A stretch of DNA of 7,611 nt. Origin: an uncultured Xanthobacteraceae bacterium. Its GTDB lineage: Bacteria; Pseudomonadota; Alphaproteobacteria; Rhizobiales; Xanthobacteraceae. Position 1 is the stretch's first letter. Each line of letters opens with the position of its first letter. The DNA is taken from positions 1 through 7,611 of the forward strand of contig CATPCO010000042.1 of assembly GCA_955652925.1 (NCBI GenBank), given 5' to 3'. The notes beneath the pieces were generated by a model that was given only the letters and a program-made list of their open reading frames with translations, was not told the origin of the DNA and made no database searches. A program made the position numbers and the translations under genes. Below, one piece after another: positions 1 to 5,527 of this stretch.

Positions 1-333
1 AACCTGGCTTGCATCCTTTGCGCCCGTGAGGCGAGCGCAGTCCTCGTACGCATGACATGGACCCGAGTGCCGGACAACATACATCATTTGCAATCCCGAG
101 TCAGTTGCGCGGAGGTTACAGTCAATTGGAATCTCAGCCGCGCCACTTTTGAGAGGATGGCTCCGAGATTGCTCGTATTTGGGAACCTCTCGACGGCAGT
201 AGCACGGAACGAAGCAAGATTTTTGGGTCAAGTGCATGCCGGAATCACCCCGGGTTCCCGCACCGTTCTGCACGATCACAGCAACAATGTTTGCCTGAAA
301 GCAAAAATCTGCTGAGATTCTGCGGGATGTTCG
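1..333. other. Gene-free stretch before tRNA-Thr
   Basis: I see no convincing gene here. The only open frame of note (52-315, plus strand) would encode 87 residues with no recognisable domain, hydrophobic pattern or family resemblance, and it has no ribosome binding site. The base composition looks less GC-rich than in the coding regions downstream. No tRNA, IS end or tandem repeat was seen. As the minus-strand tRNA-Thr is transcribed into this interval, its 3' trailer and terminator should lie at its right end, but no stem followed by a T-run was found there. Confidence 0.5.
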
Positions 334-408
334 TGGTGCTGCCGGTAAGGATTGAACTTACGACCTCCCCCTTACCAAGGGGGTGCTCTACCACTGAGCT
401 ACGGCAGC
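334..408 (-). tRNA. tRNA-Thr (anticodon GGT)
   Basis: Read on the minus strand, this folds into a full cloverleaf. The acceptor arms are GCTGCCG and CGGCAGC. The D arm is GCTC/GAGC with loop AGTGGTA. The anticodon stem CCCCC/GGGGG encloses loop TTGGTAA, giving anticodon GGT (Thr, reads ACC and ACU). The T arm is GTAAG/CTTAC with loop TTCAATC. The discriminator base is A and the 3' CCA is encoded (TGGT at 334-337 on the plus strand). The mature body is 72 nt plus CCA. It is the only minus-strand gene in the window and diverges from the murA side. A weak candidate -10 (TACAAA, minus strand, 432 to 427) with a -35-like CTTGCA (454 to 449) lies upstream, but the match is poor. Confidence 0.97.
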
Positions 409-561
409 CCCGGCGCCGCGTGCAGATTTGTAACTGATAGAAGGCGGCTGCAAGTGTTGCTTGCCACAAGGGGACAGTGGGTGCAAGCGCGCGCGGTTCG
501 GGTTCGAGAGACGCGTAGGCGTGGCCGCCCGCTAGCAAACGGCCGATCACCGAAATTCCCC

Positions 562-591
562 TTGGCGGAGCTTGCTCGTACACCCTACATT
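562..591 (+). promoter_or_regulatory. Candidate sigma-70-type promoter of the small basic protein gene
   Basis: A -35-like TTGGCG (562-567) and a -10-like TACATT (586-591) are separated by 18 bases. Each matches the sigma-70 consensus at 4 of 6 positions. The expected transcription start, about 7 bases after the -10, falls at or next to the GTG start codon at 598. That would give a leaderless mRNA and would explain why no Shine-Dalgarno sequence stands before the GTG. Both hexamers are modest, so this could be chance. Confidence 0.3.
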
Positions 592-597
592 TGCGCC

Positions 598-774
598 GTG
601 AATGACCAGCCAAAAAACGCGAACAGGCAACGCCAGGAAGAGCGTTTGCGGGCGGCGCTGCGGGAAAACCTCAAGCGGCGCAAGGCTCAAGCCAGAAGCC
701 GCGCGTTGCGGGAGGAAGGCGAGCGCAAGTCTCACGATTCCGCCGGAATTACCGGCGATAAGGACAGTGGCTGA
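598..774 (+). CDS. Small Arg/Lys-rich conserved-type hypothetical protein
   Basis: Encodes 58 residues of unassigned function. It is strongly basic and probably largely helical over residues 8-42, which carry the run ALRENLKRRKAQARSR; the C-terminal third is Gly/Asp/Ser-rich and looks disordered. No signal peptide, membrane segment or cysteine is present. I recall similar short proteins with an 'LRxNLxRRKxQxR' core next to murA in other Hyphomicrobiales; this is memory, not a search. The GTG start at 598 is chosen because the N-terminus MNDQPKNANRQRQEERL fits such proteins and no ATG, TTG or other GTG offers a better start. No Shine-Dalgarno is visible: the nearest purine run, GGAG at 567-570, is 27 bases upstream. 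The helix composition would suit an RNA- or ribosome-binding role, but nothing in the sequence proves this. Confidence 0.6.
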   Translation: MNDQPKNANRQRQEERLRAALRENLKRRKAQARSRALREEGERKSHDSAGITGDKDSG

Positions 775-797
775 GCAAGCTTGATTGCTTGAAAAAT

Positions 798-819
798 GGT
801 CAAGCCCGCGGGTCACGGG
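798..819 (+). repeat. Partial copy of the dispersed palindromic repeat
   Basis: These 22 bases match 2923-2944 at 21 of 22 positions; the single difference is C at 814 versus G at 2939. Only the second half of the element is present here. Its left end runs into a separate short inverted repeat, GCTTGA (787-792) with TCAAGC (800-805), so the first palindrome of the full element is missing or was replaced. It lies in the non-coding gap between the small basic protein gene and murA, which is typical of extragenic palindromes. Confidence 0.6.
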
Positions 820-829
820 CAAGGGGCAG

Positions 830-911
830 GCGGTCAAACGACCGCGGTAACCGTACGGGCGGTTTGATCTTTCTGTATCGCTGCCGCGGCTCATAGAAAG
901 CGCGTGGCAGC
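830..911 (+). promoter_or_regulatory. Structured murA leader with competing hairpins
   Basis: Three inverted repeats lie in the non-coding gap before murA. GCGGTC (830-835) pairs with GACCGC (840-845) around an AAAC tetraloop. ACCGC (841-845) can instead pair with GCGGT (859-863), which is followed by the T-rich TTGATCTTTCT. These two structures share 841-845, so they exclude each other. GCTGCC (880-885) pairs with GGCAGC (906-911), just ahead of the murA ribosome binding site AAAAGGGG (914-921). The layout is compatible with leader-level control of murA. No riboswitch family is recognised and the stems are short, so this is a sequence observation only. Confidence 0.3.
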
Positions 912-928
912 AGAAAAGGGGCTGGGGC

Positions 929-2218
929 ATGGATCGCATTCGCATCACCGGCGGACAGAAGCTTCACGGCACGATTCCGATTTCGGGCGCCAAGAACGCG
1001 ACGCTTCCTCTGATGATCGCGAGTCTGCTCACCGACCAGATTCTGATCCTCGACAACGTTCCCCGTCTTGCCGACGTCGCGCTCCTCCAGCGCATCCTCG
1101 GCAACCATGGCGTCGATATCATGGTGAACGGCAAGCGCCCCGGCGAAACGCAATACGACGGGCAGACGCTGCACATTTCTGCGGCCAATATCATCGACAC
1201 CACTGCGCCGTACGAATTCGTCTCGCGCATGCGGGCAAGTTTCTGGGTGATTGCACCGCTGGTGGCGCGCATGGGCGAGGCCAAAGTGTCCATGCCGGGA
1301 GGCTGCGCGATCGGAACGCGCCCCGTCGATCTCCTGATCATGGCGCTCACGGCGCTCGGCGCCGAGATCGACATCGATCGCGGCTACGTCATCGCGCGCG
1401 CGACGAACGGGCTAAAAGGCGGCGAGATCCGCTTTCCCAAAGTGACCGTCGGCGGCACCCATACCGCCTTGATGGCAGCCTCGCTCGCCCGTGGCACGAC
1501 CGTTATCGAGAATGCCGCCTGCGAGCCCGAGATTGCCGATGTTGCCGATTGTCTCAATAAGATGGGCGCGAGCATCCACGGCGCCGGCACAGCGCGCATT
1601 GTGGTCGAGGGCGTGCCTAAGCTCAGCGGGGCGCGGCATCGCGTGCTCCCCGATCGCATCGAGACCGGCACCTATGCCATGGCCGTTGCCATGACCGGCG
1701 GCGACCTCCTGCTCGAAAACGCGCGCGCCGATCTCTTACAGGCAGCCATTGACGTGATGCGTGCGGCAGGTGCCGAGATCACCGAGACCAATGCGGGACT
1801 GCGGGTAGCGCGCAACGGCGCGGGCATCGCGCCGGTCGAAGTGACAACGTCGCCCTTCCCCGGCTTTCCCACCGATTTGCAGGCGCAGCTCATGGCGCTG
1901 ATGACGTGCGCCAAGGGAACGTCGCATATCACCGAGACGATCTTTGAAAACCGCTTCATGCATGTACAGGAACTAGTGCGGCTCGGCGCCCGCATCCAGC
2001 TCGACGGCGAACGCGCGACCATCGAGGGCGTGGAAACGCTCAAGGGCGCGCCGGTGATGGCGACTGATCTGCGCGCCTCGGTCTCTCTGGTCATTGCGGC
2101 ACTGGCGGCCGAGGGGGAGACCATGGTCAATCGGGTCTACCATCTCGACCGTGGCTTCGAGCGGCTCGAGGATAAGCTCTCCGCGTGCGGGGCCACGATC
2201 GAGCGCATCAGCGGATAG
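929..2218 (+). CDS. murA: UDP-N-acetylglucosamine 1-carboxyvinyltransferase MurA
   Basis: Catalyses enolpyruvyl transfer from phosphoenolpyruvate to UDP-GlcNAc, the first committed step of cytoplasmic peptidoglycan precursor synthesis, and is the fosfomycin target. The 429 residues match the family length (about 417-430) and form the EPSP-synthase-like two-domain fold. Visible landmarks are Lys22-Asn23 in SGAKNA, Arg102 in RMRAS, the catalytic loop GGCAIGTRPVD with Cys126 (Cys115 in E. coli) and Arg131, Asp316 in FPTDLQAQ (general base), Arg382 in DLRAS, and Arg408 in LDRGFER. The active-site Cys is kept, so the enzyme should be fosfomycin-sensitive in principle, unlike Asp-type variants. The ATG at 929 is preceded by AAAAGGGG 7 bases upstream and gives the usual N-terminus MDRIRITGGQ. 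It is the first large gene of the plus-strand series. No clear promoter was found in the 154-bp gap before it. Confidence 0.97.
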   Translation: MDRIRITGGQKLHGTIPISGAKNATLPLMIASLLTDQILILDNVPRLADVALLQRILGNHGVDIMVNGKRPGETQYDGQTLHISAANIIDTTAPYEFVSRMRASFWVIAPLVARMGEAKVSMPGGCAIGTRPVDLLIMALTALGAEIDIDRGYVIARATNGLKGGEIRFPKVTVGGTHTALMAASLARGTTVIENAACEPEIADVADCLNKMGASIHGAGTARIVVEGVPKLSGARHRVLPDRIETGTYAMAVAMTGGDLLLENARADLLQAAIDVMRAAGAEITETNAGLRVARNGAGIAPVEVTTSPFPGFPTDLQAQLMALMTCAKGTSHITETIFENRFMHVQELVRLGARIQLDGERATIEGVETLKGAPVMATDLRASVSLVIAALAAEGETMVNRVYHLDRGFERLEDKLSACGATIERISG

Positions 2219-2363
2219 TTGTATGGCCTTCAGGGGGCAGGCAATATCCCGCCGGTGAACGGCAAGACAGAGCTTGGCCTCCATCCCGGTTTTGCCCATG
2301 CGGAGAAGCCGACGGTCAATCCGCCTGGGCGTTGGGTGCGCTTTGCCCGTGTCGCGGGGCGAA

Positions 2364-2399
2364 GCCGGGTGGGCGCAATGCCCAACTTGCGCGCCCGGC
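2364..2399 (+). promoter_or_regulatory. Nested hairpin over the DUF3574 start codon
   Basis: The outer arms GCCGGG (2364-2369) and CCCGGC (2394-2399) enclose inner arms TGGGC (2370-2374) and GCCCA (2380-2384). The two 5' arms are contiguous, giving 11 base pairs with a 9-base bulge on the 3' side. A competing fold pairs GGGCGC (2371-2376) with GCGCCC (2391-2396). In either fold the presumed ATG (2378-2380) sits in the loop or at the stem edge. This could limit translation, could be a degenerate extragenic palindrome, or could mean that the true start is elsewhere. Confidence 0.3.
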
Positions 2400-2809
2400 A
2401 ATTTATCCTCGCGGGATTTCTTCCGCTTTTTCTCCCAATTGGCGATTGCGCGCACGCGCAGCAACTTCCCTGTACCGGCACGCAGAAGCCCCAGCTCGTG
2501 GCGGAGCTGATGTTCGGCCGCAAAATTGTCGATCGCACCGCCGTGACCGAAGAGGAATGGGAAAACTTCGTCGATCAGGAGATTACGCCCCGATTTCCAG
2601 GTGGCCTTACCGTACTCAGCGGGCAAGCCCAGTGGCGCGACGGAGCGAGCAGCGAGATCGTGCGCGAGCCGAGCAAGATGGTCGTGATCGTGCTGCCCGG
2701 CAAGCCTGAGGATGTCGCGCGGATCAACGAGATCGCTCAGGTTTACAAGAGCCGTTTCAAGCAGCAGTCCGTCGGCGTCATCCTGCGAGGAGCCTGCGTG
2801 TCATTTTGA
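2378..2809 (+). CDS. DUF3574 family secreted protein
   Basis: Encodes 143 residues of the uncharacterised DUF3574 family. The N-terminus has a Sec signal peptide: positive residues (Arg5, Arg7, Arg8), a hydrophobic core at about residues 9-22 (FILAGFLPLFLPIG), and a likely cleavage site after AHA (residues 25-27). The mature protein should therefore be periplasmic. Cys24 is preceded by Asp, a poor lipobox, so a lipoprotein is less likely. Family landmarks are FGRKIVD, TEEEWENFVDQEITPRFPGGLTV split over residues 57-79, and REPSKMVVIVLP at about 97-107. The end, ACVSF, has Cys140, which may form a disulfide with Cys32. The ATG at 2378 is chosen because it starts directly before the signal peptide. 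The same frame stays open back to a TTG at 2219, but the extra residues show no homology and would bury the signal peptide. No good Shine-Dalgarno is visible. Confidence 0.85.
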   Translation: MPNLRARQFILAGFLPLFLPIGDCAHAQQLPCTGTQKPQLVAELMFGRKIVDRTAVTEEEWENFVDQEITPRFPGGLTVLSGQAQWRDGASSEIVREPSKMVVIVLPGKPEDVARINEIAQVYKSRFKQQSVGVILRGACVSF

Positions 2810-2873
2810 TCGGGGGTGCGCTTGCGGCGGAACGGCCCCCTTCCTAACTACTGCGTAATGGTTGCGAAGCTGG

Positions 2874-2944
2874 CGATTGCCGGGCTCGACCCGGCAATCG
2901 ATCGCAAAAGGATTGACACGCGGGTCAAGCCCGCGGGTGACGGG
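2874..2944 (+). repeat. Dispersed extragenic palindromic repeat (full copy)
   Basis: It consists of two stem-loops. The first is CGATTGCCGGG (2874-2884), loop CTCGA, CCCGGCAATCG (2890-2900), a perfect 11-bp stem. The second is CGCGGG (2919-2924), loop TCAAG, CCCGCG (2930-2935), followed by GGTGACGGG. When translated by chance it gives the string AGLDPAID then TRVKPAGDG, which I recognise as the familiar false-protein signature of an abundant intergenic repeat in Bradyrhizobium-like and related genomes. It fills most of the gap between the DUF3574 and DUF2948 genes. A partial copy lies at 798-819. Such paired palindromes behave like REP elements; the mobilising enzyme, if any, is not in this window. 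Confidence 0.75.
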
Positions 2945-2977
2945 ATGGAGCCAAGGAACGGGAGGGAGCGCACACCC

Positions 2978-3430
2978 ATGGAGCCTGTGAAGTTCGTTGC
3001 CCTCGATCAGGACGATCTCGCAGTGGTCTCGACTCACGTGCAGGACGCCCTGGTCAAGGTATCCGAGATCATGTGGCGTCCGCAGGAAAGGCGCCTGGTC
3101 ATTGCGCTCAGCCGGTTTGATTGGCCGTCCGCGGAAGCTCCTCAACCTCAATTCCGGCGCTGCCAGTCGGCTTTGCGGTTCGAGCGCGTTAACAGCTGCA
3201 AGTGCCGCAGCGTCAACCCGGCGGGTAAGGATGCCGTCCTTAATCTCCTCGCAATCGAATTTTCCGAAACCGATCCTCCCGCGGGGGTTATCACGCTCAC
3301 TTTCTCAGGCGGCAAAGCACTGCGCCTTGAAGTCGAATGCCTGGAGGCAGAGCTGTCCGACCTCGGCCCGTCCTGGCCGGCGGCCGCGCGTCCCACCCAT
3401 GTGGACGAAACGCCCGATCTGCGGGGTTGA
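2978..3430 (+). CDS. DUF2948 family protein
   Basis: Encodes 150 residues of the uncharacterised DUF2948 family, whose members I know mainly from alphaproteobacteria, usually beside hisD or murA. The recognisable part is the N-terminal half: VKFVALDQDDLAVVSTH (residues 4-20), VQDALVKVSEIMW (21-33) and RRLVIALSRFDW (38-49). The C-terminal half has beta-strand-like segments (VITLTFSGGKALRLEVE) and ends in a Pro/Asp-rich tail. No signal peptide or membrane segment is present, so it is probably cytoplasmic. The ATG at 2978 follows GGAGGG (2961-2966) by 11 bases, a slightly long spacing, and gives the usual family start. The frame is open further upstream only because the palindromic repeat lacks stops. 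An alternative ATG at 2945 would add 11 residues coming from the repeat edge. Confidence 0.88.
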   Translation: MEPVKFVALDQDDLAVVSTHVQDALVKVSEIMWRPQERRLVIALSRFDWPSAEAPQPQFRRCQSALRFERVNSCKCRSVNPAGKDAVLNLLAIEFSETDPPAGVITLTFSGGKALRLEVECLEAELSDLGPSWPAAARPTHVDETPDLRG

Positions 3431-3525
3431 CGCGATCGCCTCGTCCGGTTTTCTGCTGTGACCGTGCTGCGGCCACGGTGTGCTCTCGTCACCCGGCGGC
3501 AGGCGGACAAAACCCGCATTCGACC

Positions 3526-3596
3526 GGGGGAGGGGAGCTTGCTCAGATTAGCGACACGGACTCGGCTCAATTTTTTTGCCAGAACGGCCCGTTAGG
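3526..3596 (+). promoter_or_regulatory. Possible minicistron and T-run in the hisD leader
   Basis: A strong purine run, GGGGGAGGGGAG (3526-3537), ends just before a TTG at 3539; its GGAGG core (3529-3533) sits 5 bases away. That TTG opens an 18-codon frame (LLRLATRTRLNFFARTAR) ending at TAG 3593-3595, one base before the hisD ATG. hisD itself has no usable Shine-Dalgarno, so termination-reinitiation from this minicistron is conceivable. Seven Ts (3571-3577) lie inside the frame, preceded by a weak bulged stem (about 3550-3567), which looks like a poor intrinsic terminator. The peptide contains no His codons, so classical histidine attenuation is not supported. Confidence 0.22.
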
Positions 3597-4895
3597 ATGC
3601 CGATCCGCCTCGATAGCCGCACCCCGGATTTTGCCGAAGCTTTTCGCACCTTTCTCGCCGGCAAGCGCGAGGCAAGGAGCGACATTGAAGCGGCGGTCCG
3701 CTCGATCATAGCCGATGTGGCGCTACGCGGGGACAAAGCGCTCAACGAGCTGAGCAGACGATTTGATCGCGTCGATCTCGGAGAGATCGGGATGCGGGTA
3801 GGCGCAGACGAGATCGAGGTTGCCTATGCGGCCTGTGATCGAAAGGCACTCGACGCCCTTCTCTTCGCCCGCGATCGCATCGAGGCTTATCACCGCCGGC
3901 AGCTGCCCCAGGATGATCGCTTCGCCGATGCGCTCGGAGTCGAGTTTGGGTCGCGCTGGACGGCGATCGAGTCGGTTGGCCTTTACGTGCCCGGTGGCAG
4001 CGCCGCGTATCCCTCCTCCGTGCTGATGAACGCAGTGCCCGCCAAGGTTGCCGGCGTGCCGCGGCTGGTCATGGTCGTGCCGGCGCCGGCGGGCAAGGTC
4101 GCTCCCCTCGTGCTTGCGGCGGCAAAGCTTGCCGGTGTCGATGAGGTCTATCGGGTCGGCGGGGCGCAGGCAGTGGCAGCACTCGCCTATGGGACCGCGA
4201 GCATCGCGCCGGTCGCCAAGATCGTGGGGCCGGGAAATGCTTATGTTGCAACCGCCAAGCGTCTGGTTTTCGGCAAGGTCGGCATCGACATGATCGCCGG
4301 GCCTTCCGAGGTTCTCATTCTGGCGGACGGGACTGGCCATCCGGACTGGATCGCTGCCGATCTTCTTGCCCAGGCCGAACACGACGAAAGCGCGCAGTCC
4401 ATTCTCATCACCGATGATGCGAAGCTTGCAGACGAGGTGGAGCGCTCCGTCACGGCGCAGCTGCAATCATTGCCGCGTGCCGCGATTGCGGGTGCGTCCT
4501 GGCGCGATTTCGGCGCACTCATTCTGGTCGCGGGCCTCGCCGACGCGGTTCCACTCGTTGATGCGCTCGCGCCGGAGCACGTCGAGATCGTGTGTGAGGG
4601 GGCGGAGGGATTGGCGCGCCGCGTCCGCAATGCCGGTGCGATCTTCATCGGCCCGCACACCCCCGAGGCGATCGGCGACTATGTAGCGGGCTCGAACCAC
4701 GTGCTGCCTACCGCGCGCTCCGCGCGCTTCTCCTCGGGATTGGGCGTGCTCGATTTCATGAAGCGCACGTCCATTCTCAAATGCGGGCCGGAACAGTTGC
4801 AGGCGCTGGCACCAGCCGCCATTGCGCTCGGCGAGGCGGAAGGTCTCGATGCCCACGCCCGCTCCGTGGCGATGCGGCTGAACCCGCGGACATAA
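3597..4895 (+). CDS. hisD: Histidinol dehydrogenase HisD
   Basis: Zinc enzyme that oxidises L-histidinol via histidinal to L-histidine with two NAD+, the last step of histidine synthesis in the cytoplasm. The 432 residues match the usual length (about 430-435). Zinc ligands by alignment to E. coli are Gln259 and His262 in AQAEHDESAQ, Asp361 in GDYVAGSNHVLPT, and His420 near the C-terminus (DAHARSVAMRL). The catalytic pair Glu327-His328 is in APEHVE. Other family blocks are YVPGGSAAYPSSVLMNAVPA (129-148) and KIVGPGNAYVATAKR (208-222). The ATG at 3597 gives the family N-terminus MPIRLD. A TTG at 3576 would add seven residues and lacks support. The Shine-Dalgarno is absent or too close (TTAGG directly before the ATG). 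The gene is not in a his operon here; a stand-alone hisD beside UPF0262 is the arrangement I recall in this order. Confidence 0.97.
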   Translation: MPIRLDSRTPDFAEAFRTFLAGKREARSDIEAAVRSIIADVALRGDKALNELSRRFDRVDLGEIGMRVGADEIEVAYAACDRKALDALLFARDRIEAYHRRQLPQDDRFADALGVEFGSRWTAIESVGLYVPGGSAAYPSSVLMNAVPAKVAGVPRLVMVVPAPAGKVAPLVLAAAKLAGVDEVYRVGGAQAVAALAYGTASIAPVAKIVGPGNAYVATAKRLVFGKVGIDMIAGPSEVLILADGTGHPDWIAADLLAQAEHDESAQSILITDDAKLADEVERSVTAQLQSLPRAAIAGASWRDFGALILVAGLADAVPLVDALAPEHVEIVCEGAEGLARRVRNAGAIFIGPHTPEAIGDYVAGSNHVLPTARSARFSSGLGVLDFMKRTSILKCGPEQLQALAPAAIALGEAEGLDAHARSVAMRLNPRT

Positions 4896-4923
4896 CATGC
4901 CGCAATGCTGTAAGGTAGGCTAA

Positions 4924-4966
4924 GGCGCGCGGCGAGCCTCTCTCCGCGTGGGCAATATCGCGCGCC
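4924..4966 (+). repeat. Inverted repeat between hisD and UPF0262
   Basis: The arms GGCGCGCG (4924-4931) and CGCGCGCC (4959-4966) are perfectly complementary over 8 bp, with a 27-base loop. No T-run follows, so it is not a canonical intrinsic terminator. It could mark the end of the hisD transcript by another route, shield a 3' end from exonucleases, or be a chance product of GC-rich DNA. Just downstream a 10-base unit occurs twice in tandem (CCACTCACCG 4974-4983, CCACTCACCC 4984-4993). Confidence 0.35.
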
Positions 4967-5032
4967 GAGTCAACCACTCACCGCCACTCACCCGATACCG
5001 CAGGCGATTTTGCCCATTCCGCGACGTTCGAA

Positions 5033-5527
5033 ATGACTCGCGAGCGCTCCTCCGATAAGCGTAGCGACCGGCTCATCGCGGTCACGCTCGATGAAAATTC
5101 CATCGGCCGTTCGAACCGTGATGTGGAGCACGAACGCGCGATTGCGATTTATGACCTGCTCGAGGACAACATCTTCGCACCCGAGGGCGATCAGGAAGGC
5201 CCATTCGCGCTGCATTTGAGCATCACGGGGAGCCGGTTGATGTTCGACATCCGGCGCGCGGACGGCACTGCGATCATCGCGCACCTTCTCTCGCTGACGC
5301 CGCTGCGCCGCATCGTCAAGGACTACTACACCGTCTGCGACAGCTATTACGAGGCGATCCGCACGGCGACCCCGGATCGTATCGAGGCGCTCGACATAGG
5401 GCGGCGCGCGCTGCACGACGAAGGCTCGCAAATTCTGACGGAGCGGCTCAAGCGCAAAGTCAGGCTCGACTTCGACACCGCGCGCCGGCTGTTCACGCTC
5501 ATCTGCGTGCTGCATTGGAAGGGATGA
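5033..5527 (+). CDS. UPF0262 family protein
   Basis: Encodes 164 residues of UPF0262, an uncharacterised family known to me from alphaproteobacteria (members are usually about 155-165 residues). Diagnostic blocks are RLIAVTLDENSIGRSN (13-28), VEHERAIAIYDLLEDN (31-46), GPFALHLSITGSRLMFDI (56-73), LTPLRRIVKDYYTVCDSYYEAIR (88-110) and DIGRRALHDEGSQIL (121-135). It has no signal peptide and no membrane segment, so it is probably cytoplasmic. The ATG at 5033 has no clear Shine-Dalgarno, but the family core begins only 12 residues in, so the start cannot be far wrong. Its TGA stop overlaps the ATG of the next gene (ATGA at 5524-5527), pointing to translational coupling with the phosphatase-like gene. 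Confidence 0.93.
   Translation: MTRERSSDKRSDRLIAVTLDENSIGRSNRDVEHERAIAIYDLLEDNIFAPEGDQEGPFALHLSITGSRLMFDIRRADGTAIIAHLLSLTPLRRIVKDYYTVCDSYYEAIRTATPDRIEALDIGRRALHDEGSQILTERLKRKVRLDFDTARRLFTLICVLHWKG

Noticed and set aside
52..315. Plus-strand open frame of 87 residues at the left edge
   Set aside because: No ribosome binding site, no recognisable domain and a composition without coding bias.
245..613. Minus-strand open frame of 122 residues
   Set aside because: It reads through the tRNA-Thr; the string SSVVEHPLGKGEVVSSILTG is the well-known false translation of a tRNA gene.
776..791. CAAGC/GCTTG hairpin right after the small basic protein stop as a terminator
   Set aside because: It is followed by an A-run rather than a T-run on the coding strand, and the stem has only 5 bp.
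547..948. Minus-strand open frame of 133 residues
   Set aside because: It lies antisense to the small basic protein gene and the murA leader and includes the reverse reading of the partial palindromic repeat (PVTRGLD); no family resemblance.
904..1560. Plus-strand frame of 218 residues inside murA
   Set aside because: Arg/His-rich out-of-frame shadow of murA, typical of GC-rich coding DNA.
1973..2626. Minus-strand frame of 217 residues
   Set aside because: Antisense to the murA end and the DUF3574 gene, both of which are clear families on the other strand.
2801..3151. Minus-strand frame of 116 residues
   Set aside because: Much of it is the palindromic repeat read backwards (HPVTRGLDPRVNP), and it overlaps the DUF2948 gene.
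3461..3479. ACCGTG/CACGGT hairpin after the DUF2948 gene as an intrinsic terminator
   Set aside because: The 6-bp stem with a 7-base loop is perfect, but the bases that follow (GTGCTCTCGTC) contain no T-run.
3723..4466. Minus-strand frame of 247 residues
   Set aside because: Fully antisense to hisD; its length comes from the absence of stops opposite GC-rich codons.
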